Below are positions 1 to 8,707 of a stretch of 64,000 nucleotides of DNA, one piece after another. How positions within the stretch are numbered: position 1 is the first letter of the stretch; every line of letters begins with the position of its first letter. The notes below the pieces were generated by a model. That model was given only the letters and a program-made list of their open reading frames with translations, made no database searches and was not told the DNA's origin. Origin of the DNA: Stagnihabitans tardus (lineage in GTDB: Bacteria > Pseudomonadota > Alphaproteobacteria > Rhodobacterales > Rhodobacteraceae). The translations under genes were made by a program, and so were the position numbers. The stretch covers positions 62,001 through 126,000 of the forward strand of contig NZ_JAABNR010000007.1 in the NCBI RefSeq assembly GCF_009925085.1. The letters are read 5' to 3'.

Positions 1-1
1 C

Positions 2-778
2 ATTCCCTTCCGCGGCATGGCCATTCCCCTGGCCGACCGCTCGGGCCTGGTGGTCAATCTCTCCTTCGGCCTGGGTGTGGTCGATGCCATCCGGCAATAT
101 GGCCTGACCGACAATGATTTCGCCCCCACCGACCTGGCGCTGGAAATGATGTACCTGGTCGAGGCGAACACCGCCGCGATGGATGCCCTGCGCGGTTCGG
201 CCATGCGGCTGCAGGGCGACAAGCAGATGGCCGAGGCGCAGGCCATGACCGATACGCTGACCGGCCTGCGCAACCGCCGCGCCCTCGCCCAGGCGCTGGA
301 GCGGCTCTCGCGCGGGACGGCGCCCTTTGGCCTGATGCATATCGACCTCGACTTCTTCAAAGAGGTCAACGACACGATGGGCCATGCGGCGGGGGACCAT
401 GTGCTGCGCCGCGTGGCCGAGCTTTTGATGCAAGAGACCCGGGCCGAGGATACGGTGGCCCGCGTCGGTGGCGACGAATTCGTTGCGGTCTTTCCTGATC
501 TGGTCGATCCGGGCCGCCTGGATGCGATCGCCCGCCGGGTCATCGAAGTCCTCTCCCGCCCCATCCCTTTCGAGGGCAAGACCTGCCGCATCTCCGCCTC
601 TATCGGCATCACGACCTCCACGGCCTATCATGTGACCGACATCACCCAGATGGAGCAGGACGCCGACGAGGCGCTTTACGCCTCCAAGCGCGCAGGCCGG
701 GGCAGAGCGACCTTCCATCCCGGTGCAGCCCAGGCGGCTCAGCCCAGCGCGCCCGAACGGCGCAGTCCGCAGGGTTAA
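2..778 (+). CDS. Diguanylate cyclase (GGDEF domain), 5' end outside window
   Basis: Makes cyclic di-GMP from two GTP. The reading frame is open to the left edge, so the protein is partial; residues below are counted from the Met at 17. The GGDEF domain starts with the D-x-LTGL-NRR motif (residues 79-88) and carries an intact GGDEF at 151-155, so catalytic activity is expected. RAED at 142-145, five residues before GGDEF, matches the RxxD product-inhibition site. About 60 residues before the domain look like the end of a sensory (PAS-like) region. The last 20 residues are Ala/Pro-rich and probably disordered. No neighbour suggests a specific pathway. The family call is firm; the signal sensed is unknown. 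Confidence 0.9.
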   Translation: MPFRGMAIPLADRSGLVVNLSFGLGVVDAIRQYGLTDNDFAPTDLALEMMYLVEANTAAMDALRGSAMRLQGDKQMAEAQAMTDTLTGLRNRRALAQALERLSRGTAPFGLMHIDLDFFKEVNDTMGHAAGDHVLRRVAELLMQETRAEDTVARVGGDEFVAVFPDLVDPGRLDAIARRVIEVLSRPIPFEGKTCRISASIGITTSTAYHVTDITQMEQDADEALYASKRAGRGRATFHPGAAQAAQPSAPERRSPQG

Positions 779-1693
779 GGCGCCCGCGCAAGAGGCCAGA
801 CGCCAAGGCCGAAGGCCCCGGGGCGCGCGCGACACGCGACAAGACCATCAACTGACGGCCGCGCCCCCGTGAAATCCGTGTCAATCGCGTGTTCAGATCC
901 CCCGGGCGCGCTCCCGGCCCCCCCTCGGAGGACTGGCCCGCGGATGAGCCGCCCGAATGCATCCAAGTCAGAGTGGCGACACCCACCTGCCAAAGGCCCA
1001 GACCCTCATCGCCCACAAGGCCCCCCAAGCCCTGTGGCGCGCGGTCTCCCGCCTGCCTTCACATTCGACCAATTACTCTCGGGGGGGGCGCCCCCCTGAG
1101 GCCAGGCTGTGACCGGCCATCGCGCTCCAGACGTCGCCCTGCGCCGATCCAGAGCGACGCTATCGGCCCGGGGGGCAACGCAGTCGGCGCAAACCCTCCC
1201 CTGGCCTTGCCCACCGCCGCGGCGAGCCTCGCCGCATGAGCCTCCTGCCGCGCCGGGCCCGCCTCGTCGGGCGCTCTTTCCTTCTGACCCTGCGCCTGCG
1301 CCCGCCGCGACCCGGCTCGGGCCGATGCAGGCCGCCATCCTCCTCGCGTCGTGGGCGCGCTTGCCCCGAACCTCGCGAGCACGGTTTGGCTTGCCGCCCT
1401 GGCACATGACGCCGGCCAATGCGCTCATCGGCTAGGGCCCGGGGCCTGCGCTTACCCCCCCCAAGAGGTCAAAGCGGCCATGACGGTCTTTCCCCGCGCC
1501 TGGCCGCGATCCTCGCCTGCGGCCTGGCGGTGCTGGCGCGGCCCGGCGGCATCGACCTTCCGAACGCCTGTATCGCCGCCCCGCCGATTCCCTGACCATC
1601 ATCGCCAGGCAGGTCCGGGTCGACGGTCAGGGCCATGCAGATGACCCGCTTCCTCGTCGGCCTTCTCGCCGGACCTCGCCTCGCGCGGCTCTG
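779..1693. other. Gene-poor stretch, no intact gene recognised
   Basis: About 0.9 kb of very GC-rich sequence. The open frames on both strands are low-complexity (Arg/Pro/Ala/Gly) and lack start signals. A GC hairpin with a six-base G/C stem lies near 1080-1099 and has no T-run. A short frame at about 1484-1576 reads like a signal peptide but has no start codon and ends early; it could be a gene remnant. Nothing else could be supported here. Confidence 0.5.
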
Positions 1694-2260
1694 TCACGAC
1701 AGCGCGGCTGAGACCGCCGCCTCGATCTCGCCGCCCAAGGGCTCGGCGCCAGAGCCCCAGGTGCCGATGACCCTCCCCTCCCCGTCGAAGAGCACCTTGT
1801 TGAAGTTCCAGCGCGGCACGAAGCCCAGCTCTTGAGCGAGCCACGGATAGGGCCCGGCAGCCTCGGGCCCCGTCACATGCGAGATCTCGGCCATGGGCAG
1901 GCTCAGGCCGAAGGTCAGCTCGCAAAACTCCTTTACGGCGCCATTGCTGTCCTTTTCCTGGTTGAAGTCATCCGAGGGCACGGCCAGGACGACCAGCCCC
2001 CGGTCCCCCCATTTGTCCTGCAAGGCCTGAAGTCCGGTATATTGCGGCGTATAGCCGCAAAGCGAGGCGCTGTTGACAAGCAGCAGGGCTTTGCCTTTGA
2101 AATCGCTGGAGGAAATCACACCCCCCTCGATCGAGGGCAAAGACCATCGCGGCGCGGGTCCCGAGAGGGGTTGGGCGAACATCGGCAGGGCTCCCGTCAG
2201 GATCAGGCTCAGGATCAGGGGCGGGGCGCCAAGAACCGCCCGGCGGTTGGGATGCATCAT
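1694..2260 (-). CDS. Glutathione peroxidase family protein, exported
   Basis: Reduces hydrogen peroxide or lipid hydroperoxides with thiol donors. The chosen start (ATG at 2260, 188 residues) is preceded by GAAGG and gives an N-terminus with twin Arg (residues 6-7) and a hydrophobic stretch ending near Ala29, so export by Sec or Tat is likely. The peroxidatic Cys is Cys68 in NSASLCGYT; the Trp-Asn of the catalytic tetrad is at 151-152 (PRWNFNKVL) and Gln101 is a candidate for the conserved Gln. Cys rather than selenocysteine is typical of bacterial members. Length fits the family plus a signal sequence. An in-frame upstream extension has no good ribosome site. It is a single gene, transcribed towards the gene-poor region. 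Confidence 0.88.
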   Translation of the reverse strand: MMHPNRRAVLGAPPLILSLILTGALPMFAQPLSGPAPRWSLPSIEGGVISSSDFKGKALLLVNSASLCGYTPQYTGLQALQDKWGDRGLVVLAVPSDDFNQEKDSNGAVKEFCELTFGLSLPMAEISHVTGPEAAGPYPWLAQELGFVPRWNFNKVLFDGEGRVIGTWGSGAEPLGGEIEAAVSAALS

Positions 2261-2431
2261 GGCATGGCCTTCATCGATGCCCTGTCGCAGGGCGATTGCG
2301 GGGTCTTGGAAAGGATATGGCGCAGGCTTTCGCCCTGCCAAGCCCGCCCTCGACCAGGGCCGCAGATTTTGCCGCAAAAAGCCCCTTGCCACCGGATCAC
2401 GCTTTGGCTAGATAGCCGCCACCGACAGCGT

Positions 2432-2506
2432 GGCCCGTTCGTCTATCGGTTAGGACACCTGGTTTTCAACCAGGTAAGAGGGGTTCGACTCCCCTACGGG
2501 CTGCCA
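2432..2506 (+). tRNA. tRNA-Glu (anticodon TTC)
   Basis: Cloverleaf read directly. The acceptor stem is GGCCCGT/ACGGGCT with a G-T first pair, the anticodon stem CCTGG/CCAGG encloses the TTC anticodon at about 2464-2466, and the T-arm contains GGTTCGACT. Discriminator G is followed by an encoded CCA (2504-2506). Confidence 0.95.
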
Positions 2507-2676
2507 CTTTCCCCGATCGCAATCAAAGCCTTTGCCTGTGCCACGGTGCGGGCTTCGTCGCTTTGCCGCCCTCCCCCGACCTGCGAAAGAGGGTGCAGGG
2601 GCCGCATGATCTGCTAGACTGGCCAAAGCCCGCATATTGCCAAACCTGGCGCACAGCCTTTGCCAAAGAGATTGCC

Positions 2677-4926
2677 ATGCCCCTGATCACCGGAACCGCC
2701 AATCCCGAAATCCTGACCGGAACCCTCGCCGGTGACACGGTCCTGGCCCTGGCCGGAGACGATGTCGTCTATGGCTTCGACGGCAACGACCTCATCATGG
2801 GCGCCGCTGGCGACGATATCCTTTATGGCGGCTCGGGCGATGACACGCTCCAGGGCGGCGCGGGAGAGGATTTCCTCTTTGGCCAGTCGGGCAATGACCT
2901 CGTCACCTATGCCGCAAGCCTTGCGGCCATCACCCTGGACCTGACCATCCCGGGCCTTTCGACCGGAGATGCGGCGGGAGATGTGCTGCAATCCATCGAA
3001 AGGCTGCAATTGACCGCGTTCGACGACATCCTGCGCGGCAGCCTCATGGCGGAGAATGTCCAGGGCGGTGCGGGCAATGACCTGATGTTCGGCGAGGGCG
3101 GCAATGACCTTCTGATGGGCAATTCCGGCAATGACACGCTGTGCGGTGGCGCGGGAACCGATACGCTGGATGGCGGCGCGGGCATCGATACGGCCTCTTT
3201 CGCCACGGCCCAGGCCGCGATCCTGCTGGACATGACCGGTGTCGGCCCCAGCTCGGACGAGGCGCGGGCCGATGTCTGGATCTCGATCGAGGCCGTCGAG
3301 GGCAGTGGCTTCAACGACAAGATCACCTTGGGCGGGACGATCAAGGTGGCCGCTGGCGGTGAGGGCAACGACCGGCTCCTGGGGTGGTTCAGCAACGAGA
3401 CGCTCTCGGGCGGGGCGGGCAGCGACACCTTGCTCGGCAACGAGGGCAACGACCTGCTCTTGGGCGGCGATGACGGTTTCGGGTCTTTCACCGACATGCT
3501 TTTCGGCGGCACGGGCAACGACACGCTGATCGGCGGAACCATGGTCACGCTCTTCGATGGCGGTGAAGGGCGCGACAGCTTCATCGGCAACAGTTCCAGG
3601 GACGGCGTCTTTTACAACGAACCCGGCCTGGTCCTGAACTTGCGCAACCCGGGTGCCGGCCTTGACGCGGCGCAGGGCGACACGTTCCAGGGCATCGAGG
3701 AGCTGCATTTCCTTGGCGGTGACGTCACGGTCATCGGGGGCTCTGCCTCCATGTCCTTCTTTGCCGCTTTTGCGGGCTTCCATTTCCAGCCCGGCATCGG
3801 GGCCGAGACCATCGCGGGCGTGGACCGGACCACCATCGACTATGGCCTCACGCTCAGCCCGGTGACGCTGGTCGCGGGCAGCAGCGGGATCGTCGGGACG
3901 CGCGGCGCGGCCGGGGACCTGATCGGGATAGCCAACAGGCTGATCCTGACCTCCAAGGCCGATGTCTTCACCCAGACCACCGACAGCCAGCGCGTCCAGA
4001 CCCTGCTGGCGGGGGAGGGCAACGACCGCCTGACGCTCTTGCAGTCCAGCGCGCTGAGTGTCGAGGCGGGCGGCGGCAAGGACCGGGTGCTGGGTCTCCT
4101 GGACCAGGGCTCGGTGCTTTTGGGGACGGGCGACGACTTCGCCGACCTGACCACGACCGGCTCGGGCCTGTCGCAAGTGACCGTGGAGGGGGGGGACGGC
4201 GAGGATGTCATCTCGATCGCCGGGCAGGGCGGAACGCTCACGGCCACGGGCGGGGCGGGCAATGACCACTTGACCCTGGACCTGGGCGCCCTCTCGGGCC
4301 AGGGCCTGGCCCTGGGCGGAGCGGGCAACGATGTCATCACGCTGACCGGGTCAAGCGCCGTGGTCGAGGTCCTGGCCGGTGCGGACAATGATGCGATCAT
4401 CGTCGATGCCATGTCCCTTGGCGCGCTGGGCGTCGCGGGCGGGGACGGGAACGACACGGTCGAGGTCACGGCCCTGGCAGGCCAGGTCTCGGGCGGCAAG
4501 GGGGATGACCTGGTGACCGCGACTGTGGTGGCCTCGGGGGCAGGGGGGCTGAATGTCCTTCTGGGCGAGGGCAACGACGTTCTGACCCTTTCGGTCGAGG
4601 TGCCGGGATCGGTCCTGCCGGGGTCGCATGTGACGGTCCTTGGCGATGCGGGCGACGATGTGATCCTGTCGACGCTGGATTCGACCTTTGCCACGGCATT
4701 TTTCGACTTTGGCACCGGCTGGGGCGATGACCGGATCACCGGCTACACGCTCGGCGCCGATGTGATCCGTTTTGTCGGAACGGCGGCGGGCGGGCTGGAC
4801 GACTTCACCGATCTGGACATTTCCGGCGGGCCGGATGAGACCATCATCGCCTTTGGTGCCGACAGCATCACCCTGGTTGGCGTCAACTGGATGGATGTGA
4901 CGGCGGCGAATATCTTCTTCCTCTAG
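2677..4926 (+). CDS. RTX (haemolysin-type calcium-binding repeat) secreted protein
   Basis: A 749-residue extracellular protein expected to leave by type I secretion and fold on binding calcium. Start ATG 2677 has AAAGAG six bases upstream; a longer in-frame version from 2563 lacks this. Blocks of the nonapeptide GGxGxDxLx occur at about residues 25-75, 125-180 and 230-300; looser Gly/Asp-rich beta repeats (GGAGND, GGDGND) run through about 440-690. There is no N-terminal signal peptide, as usual for this class. The C-terminus is hydrophobic and acidic (ending NIFFL), like type I signals. No enzymatic domain was recognised, so adhesin, matrix or S-layer-like roles are all possible. No secretion ABC/HlyD/TolC genes are nearby. 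Confidence 0.85.
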   Translation: MPLITGTANPEILTGTLAGDTVLALAGDDVVYGFDGNDLIMGAAGDDILYGGSGDDTLQGGAGEDFLFGQSGNDLVTYAASLAAITLDLTIPGLSTGDAAGDVLQSIERLQLTAFDDILRGSLMAENVQGGAGNDLMFGEGGNDLLMGNSGNDTLCGGAGTDTLDGGAGIDTASFATAQAAILLDMTGVGPSSDEARADVWISIEAVEGSGFNDKITLGGTIKVAAGGEGNDRLLGWFSNETLSGGAGSDTLLGNEGNDLLLGGDDGFGSFTDMLFGGTGNDTLIGGTMVTLFDGGEGRDSFIGNSSRDGVFYNEPGLVLNLRNPGAGLDAAQGDTFQGIEELHFLGGDVTVIGGSASMSFFAAFAGFHFQPGIGAETIAGVDRTTIDYGLTLSPVTLVAGSSGIVGTRGAAGDLIGIANRLILTSKADVFTQTTDSQRVQTLLAGEGNDRLTLLQSSALSVEAGGGKDRVLGLLDQGSVLLGTGDDFADLTTTGSGLSQVTVEGGDGEDVISIAGQGGTLTATGGAGNDHLTLDLGALSGQGLALGGAGNDVITLTGSSAVVEVLAGADNDAIIVDAMSLGALGVAGGDGNDTVEVTALAGQVSGGKGDDLVTATVVASGAGGLNVLLGEGNDVLTLSVEVPGSVLPGSHVTVLGDAGDDVILSTLDSTFATAFFDFGTGWGDDRITGYTLGADVIRFVGTAAGGLDDFTDLDISGGPDETIIAFGADSITLVGVNWMDVTAANIFFL

Positions 4927-4935
4927 GCGCGGCGC

Positions 4936-5952
4936 CTAGAGGCGCCGGGGCGGCCCGACCGAGTTGCGCACCACGACATCGGGGCGCAAGAGGATCTCGG
5001 TCTGGGCGGGCTCCGTGTCCGAGAGGAGCTGCAGCAGCAGTTGCATCGCGTGTTTCCCGATCAGCCCGCGCGGCTGGCGGATCGTCGTCAGCCCGGGCTG
5101 CATGAAGGCGGCCTGGGGCACGTCGTCGAAGCCCGTCACCGAGAAATCGCGCGGGATGTCATAGCCCCGCGCGGTCAGCCCCAGCATGACGCCGATGGCC
5201 GTCTGGTCGTTCACGCACATGAAGGCCGTGGGCAATGTGTCGCGCAGGAAAAGCTGATCCACCGCCAGCCGCCCGCTTTCGATCGTGCCGTCGCCGTCCA
5301 GGACGATGCGGCTGGCCTCGGGGATGCCCGCCGCATCCAAGCCCGCCTCGCAGCCCATGCGGCGCCGGACATAGGCCAGGCGGTTCCTCGCATCGCCGAT
5401 GAAGGCGATCCTGCGGTGACCCTCGGCGATCAGAAGCTCCACCGCCTTGCGCGCGCCCTCCAGGTCATCGACGCCGACGTAAGGAATGCCGCCGTTGAAG
5501 ACGGGTTCAAAGACGCCCACCGTGGGGGGCAGGCGGGCGGTCATGGTCTGATGGCCAAAGGGCAGGATCCCGGTGAAGAGGATCATCCCCGCCGCCTGGT
5601 TCGAGGAGAAGAACTTCAGATACTCGACGCCGCGCTGGGCGTCGTTCTGGGTATGGCCGATCAGCACGCCGTAACCATGGGCCCGGGCCTCGTTCTCCAG
5701 CCCCACCAGGATCGAGGAGAAATTCGGGTCGCCGATGTCGGGCGCCACGACCAGGATCATGTTCGACTTGCCCAGCCGCAGGCTGCGGGCATTGGCATTG
5801 GGCGTATAGCCGGTCAGGGCGATGGCATGGGCCACCTTCAACCTTGTCGAGACCGCCACCTTCTCGGGCAGGTGGATGGCGCGCGAGACCGTGGCGATCG
5901 AGACCTCGGCGATGCGGGCAACGTCTTCGATGGTGGCGGGAGAATTCGACAC
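4936..5952 (-). CDS. LacI-family transcriptional repressor
   Basis: A 338-residue sugar-responsive regulator. The helix-turn-helix occupies residues 6-26 (ATIEDVARIAEVSIATVSRA), followed by the hinge helix and a periplasmic-binding-protein-like effector domain (about 60-335). It is divergent from the ABC transporter starting at 6102, and two LacI-type operators lie between them (6030-6066), so it very likely represses that transporter and itself until the transported sugar, or a derivative, binds. The RTX gene on the other side converges with only a 9-base gap, so transcripts may interfere. The effector cannot be named from sequence. Confidence 0.92.
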   Translation of the reverse strand: MSNSPATIEDVARIAEVSIATVSRAIHLPEKVAVSTRLKVAHAIALTGYTPNANARSLRLGKSNMILVVAPDIGDPNFSSILVGLENEARAHGYGVLIGHTQNDAQRGVEYLKFFSSNQAAGMILFTGILPFGHQTMTARLPPTVGVFEPVFNGGIPYVGVDDLEGARKAVELLIAEGHRRIAFIGDARNRLAYVRRRMGCEAGLDAAGIPEASRIVLDGDGTIESGRLAVDQLFLRDTLPTAFMCVNDQTAIGVMLGLTARGYDIPRDFSVTGFDDVPQAAFMQPGLTTIRQPRGLIGKHAMQLLLQLLSDTEPAQTEILLRPDVVVRNSVGPPRRL

Positions 5953-6029
5953 GGGCGCTGGCCTCTGCTTGATGATCCAGCAATAGCGCGGCCTTGGGCC
6001 CGGTGCAAAGGAGATGCGCTCTGGCGTAA

Positions 6030-6066
6030 ATGTAAACCTTTACATGAGAAATGCAAAGGTTTACAT
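6030..6066. promoter_or_regulatory. Tandem LacI-family operators
   Basis: Two 16-bp palindromes: ATGTAAACCTTTACAT at 6030-6045 and ATGCAAAGGTTTACAT at 6051-6066. The second is the reverse complement of the first with one change. The centres are 21 bp apart, two helical turns, so two dimers would sit on the same DNA face. They lie 36 bp before the transporter start and 78 bp before lacI, well placed to control both directions. Confidence 0.85.
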
Positions 6067-6101
6067 CAAGGGGGCGGAGAGGAGCCGCGAGGGGGAGTTA
6101 C

Positions 6102-7640
6102 ATGGTGTCCACGCCTGTGAGCGACGGTGCCCTGCCGCCGTCCGATACTGTCCTGTCTGCCCAGAGGATCGCCAAGTCCTTCAACGGGGTGCAGGTCCTG
6201 TTCAGCGTCGATTTCGAGCTGCGCCGGGGCGAGATCCATGCCTTGATGGGCGAGAACGGGGCGGGGAAATCCACCCTGGTCAAGATCCTCTCGGGCTTCG
6301 AGCAACCCTCCTCGGGCAGCATCCTCCTGGACGGAAAGCCCGTGCGTCTGCCGCCCAATGGCGCGGCCGAGGCGCTTGGCATCGTCGTCATCCACCAGGA
6401 ATTCAACCTGGCCGAACACTTGACCGTCACCGAAAGCCTGTTCCTTGGCCGCGAGGTTACCCGGCATGGCCTGCTCGACCGCAAGCACATGCGGGCCGAG
6501 ACGCGGCGGGTGCTGGACCTTTTGGGCTGCAAGATCAGTGAAACCGCGGTGATCGGCGCGCTGTCGGTGGCCGACAAGCAGATGGTGGAAATCGCCAAGG
6601 CCATCAGCCGCAACGCCCGCATTGTCTTCATGGACGAGCCGACCGCCGTCCTGTCGCAAAGCGAATCGGCGGCGCTTTTTGCCCAGGTGCGGATGCTGCG
6701 CGACCGGGGGACGAGCTTTGTCTTCGTCTCGCACAAGCTGGACGAGGTCATCGCGCTCTCGGACCGCGTCACGGTCCTGCGCGACGGGCAATGGATCAAG
6801 ACCGCGCCGACCTCGAGCCTTGACGGCGAATCCATCGCGCAACTGATGGTGGGGCGCGAGCTTTCCAGCCTTTATCCGCAAAAGACCGAGCCCAATGTCG
6901 ACGAGGCCCGGGTCCTGACCGTCACCGGCCTGACCACGGCCCATGTGCGGGACGCCCATTTCGACCTGCGTCGCGGCGAGATCCTGGGCTTCTCCGGCAT
7001 GATCGGCTCGGGCCGCACGGAACTCATGGAGGCCATCGCGGGCCTCGGGCCGCGCAGCGGAGAGGTCCGCATCGGCCAGGCCCTGATGCCGCCCGGCGAT
7101 GTCCAGGCCACGACGGCGGCGGGGCTGGCCTATATGACCAAGGATCGCAAGCACAAGGGCCTGCTTCTGGGCGCCGACATGACCGCCAACCTGACCTTGC
7201 AGTCGCTGGATCAGCACGGCGCCTGGGGATACCTCAGCCCGAAGAGCATGGCCCGCGCGCTGGAGCGCGCCCGACGGCGCTTTGACATCCGGGTCCGGGA
7301 TGCGCGCGTTCAGGCCGGGCGCATGTCGGGGGGCAACCAGCAAAAGCTGCTCCTTGCCAAGGTCATGGAGGTCGCGCCCCATGTGCTGATCATCGACGAG
7401 CCCACGCGGGGCATCGATGTCGGCACCAAGCAGCAGATCTACCACTTCATCGCGGCGCTGGCGCGCGAGGGATGCTCGATCATCGTGGTCTCGTCGGAGA
7501 TGCCCGAGATCATCGGGCTTTGCACGCGTGTCGTTGTGATGCGGGCGGGGCGGATCGTGGGCGTCCTTGAGGGGGATGAAATCAGTGAACAGGAAATCAT
7601 GCGCTATTCGGCCGGGTTGAAGCAGAAGGCGGTGGCATAG
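6102..7640 (+). CDS. Sugar ABC transporter, double ATPase (RbsA/XylG type)
   Basis: ATP-hydrolysing subunit of a carbohydrate importer. ATG 6102 is preceded by GGGGGAG. The 512 residues hold two nucleotide-binding domains. The first has Walker A at about 50-57 (GENGAGKST) and Walker B with FMDEPTA. The second has the degenerate Walker A GSGRTE characteristic of RbsA-type proteins, a SGGNQQK signature and IIDEPTRGID. It is the first gene of a three-gene operon: its stop is followed directly by the permease ATG, and the binding protein comes third. The substrate is probably a monosaccharide (ribose, fructose and xylose systems share this architecture); no catabolic enzyme is nearby to decide. 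Confidence 0.92.
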   Translation: MVSTPVSDGALPPSDTVLSAQRIAKSFNGVQVLFSVDFELRRGEIHALMGENGAGKSTLVKILSGFEQPSSGSILLDGKPVRLPPNGAAEALGIVVIHQEFNLAEHLTVTESLFLGREVTRHGLLDRKHMRAETRRVLDLLGCKISETAVIGALSVADKQMVEIAKAISRNARIVFMDEPTAVLSQSESAALFAQVRMLRDRGTSFVFVSHKLDEVIALSDRVTVLRDGQWIKTAPTSSLDGESIAQLMVGRELSSLYPQKTEPNVDEARVLTVTGLTTAHVRDAHFDLRRGEILGFSGMIGSGRTELMEAIAGLGPRSGEVRIGQALMPPGDVQATTAAGLAYMTKDRKHKGLLLGADMTANLTLQSLDQHGAWGYLSPKSMARALERARRRFDIRVRDARVQAGRMSGGNQQKLLLAKVMEVAPHVLIIDEPTRGIDVGTKQQIYHFIAALAREGCSIIVVSSEMPEIIGLCTRVVVMRAGRIVGVLEGDEISEQEIMRYSAGLKQKAVA

Positions 7641-8645
7641 ATGGGGACGGATGTGAACCAAGAGGTCGAGGTCAAATCGCGCTGGCAAGAGATCGACCTG
7701 CGCGCCGTGGCGCCCTTCGTGGCGCTGGCGCTGTTGCTCTTGCTCGGCGCACTGGTGAACCCCAATTTCATCGGGCTGAACAACCTGGCCAATGTCGCCA
7801 CCCGCAGCGCCTTTATCGCCTTGATCGCCGTGGGGGCGACATTTGTGATCTCGTCCGGAGACCTTGACCTTTCCGTGGGCTCCATGGTGGCCTTCGTCGC
7901 CAGCGTCATGATCCTGTTCATGAACACCAATGTCATTGCCGACCCCGGGATGATGATCGCCGCCGCCATGGCGCTGGCCCTGGTCATGGGGGCGCTTTGT
8001 GGCCTCGCCAACGGCTTGATCACCACCCTGGGCAAGATCGAGCCCTTCATCGCCACCCTGGGCACCATGGGCATCTACCGCGGCCTGACGACCTGGCTCT
8101 CCCAGGGCGGCGCCATCACGCTGCAATCGGCCGAGCAGCAAGAGCTTTACCGACCCGCCTATTTCGGCGAGGTCGCGGGCCTGCCGGTGCCGATCCTGGT
8201 GGTCCTGGGCGTCACCTCGGTCGCGGCCTTCGTGCTTTACCGGATGCGCTATGGCCGCCATGTGGTCGCCGTGGGCTCGAACCCCAGCGTGGCGCGCTAT
8301 TCCGGCATCAAGGTCGACCGGGTGCGGACCACGGCCTTCGTCATCCAGGGTGTCTGCGTCGCCATCGCCGTCGTGCTTTACGTGCCGCGTCTGGGCTCGA
8401 CCTCGGCCACGACCGGCATCCTGTGGGAGCTTCAGGCCATCACCGCCGTCGTCATCGGCGGCACGGCGCTGAAGGGCGGCTCCAGCCGGGTCTGGGGCAC
8501 GATCTGCGGCGCCTTCATCCTGGAGCTGGTGGGCAACATCATGCTCCTGTCCAACTTCATCAGCGAATACCTGATCGGAGCCATCCAGGGCGCCATCATC
8601 ATCATCGCCATGCTGGTGCAGCGGTCGCTGGTGCGCCGATCCTGA
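7641..8645 (+). CDS. Sugar ABC transporter permease (RbsC type)
   Basis: A 334-residue inner-membrane permease of the ribose/xylose/arabinose class with about 8-10 hydrophobic segments. The motif SSGDLDLSVGSMV (about residues 72-84) is the hallmark of the family, where the Leu-Ser-Val-Gly run lies near the translocation path. It starts at the base after the stop of the ATPase gene, so translation is likely coupled. It works with the ATPase at 6102 and the binding protein at 8708. Confidence 0.92.
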   Translation: MGTDVNQEVEVKSRWQEIDLRAVAPFVALALLLLLGALVNPNFIGLNNLANVATRSAFIALIAVGATFVISSGDLDLSVGSMVAFVASVMILFMNTNVIADPGMMIAAAMALALVMGALCGLANGLITTLGKIEPFIATLGTMGIYRGLTTWLSQGGAITLQSAEQQELYRPAYFGEVAGLPVPILVVLGVTSVAAFVLYRMRYGRHVVAVGSNPSVARYSGIKVDRVRTTAFVIQGVCVAIAVVLYVPRLGSTSATTGILWELQAITAVVIGGTALKGGSSRVWGTICGAFILELVGNIMLLSNFISEYLIGAIQGAIIIIAMLVQRSLVRRS

Positions 8646-8707
8646 GACAGCGGGGGGGCTTTGGGTCGCCCCTCCGTTTGACACCAGACCCAAAAGGGAG
8701 GACTAGA

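Noticed and set aside
1484-1576. Short frame resembling a signal peptide
   Set aside because: No start codon or ribosome site, and it stops after about 30 residues; left as a possible remnant only.
6066-8693. 875-codon minus-strand frame opposite the sugar ABC genes
   Set aside because: Antisense shadow caused by high GC; the + strand ATPase and permease have all motifs and ribosome sites.
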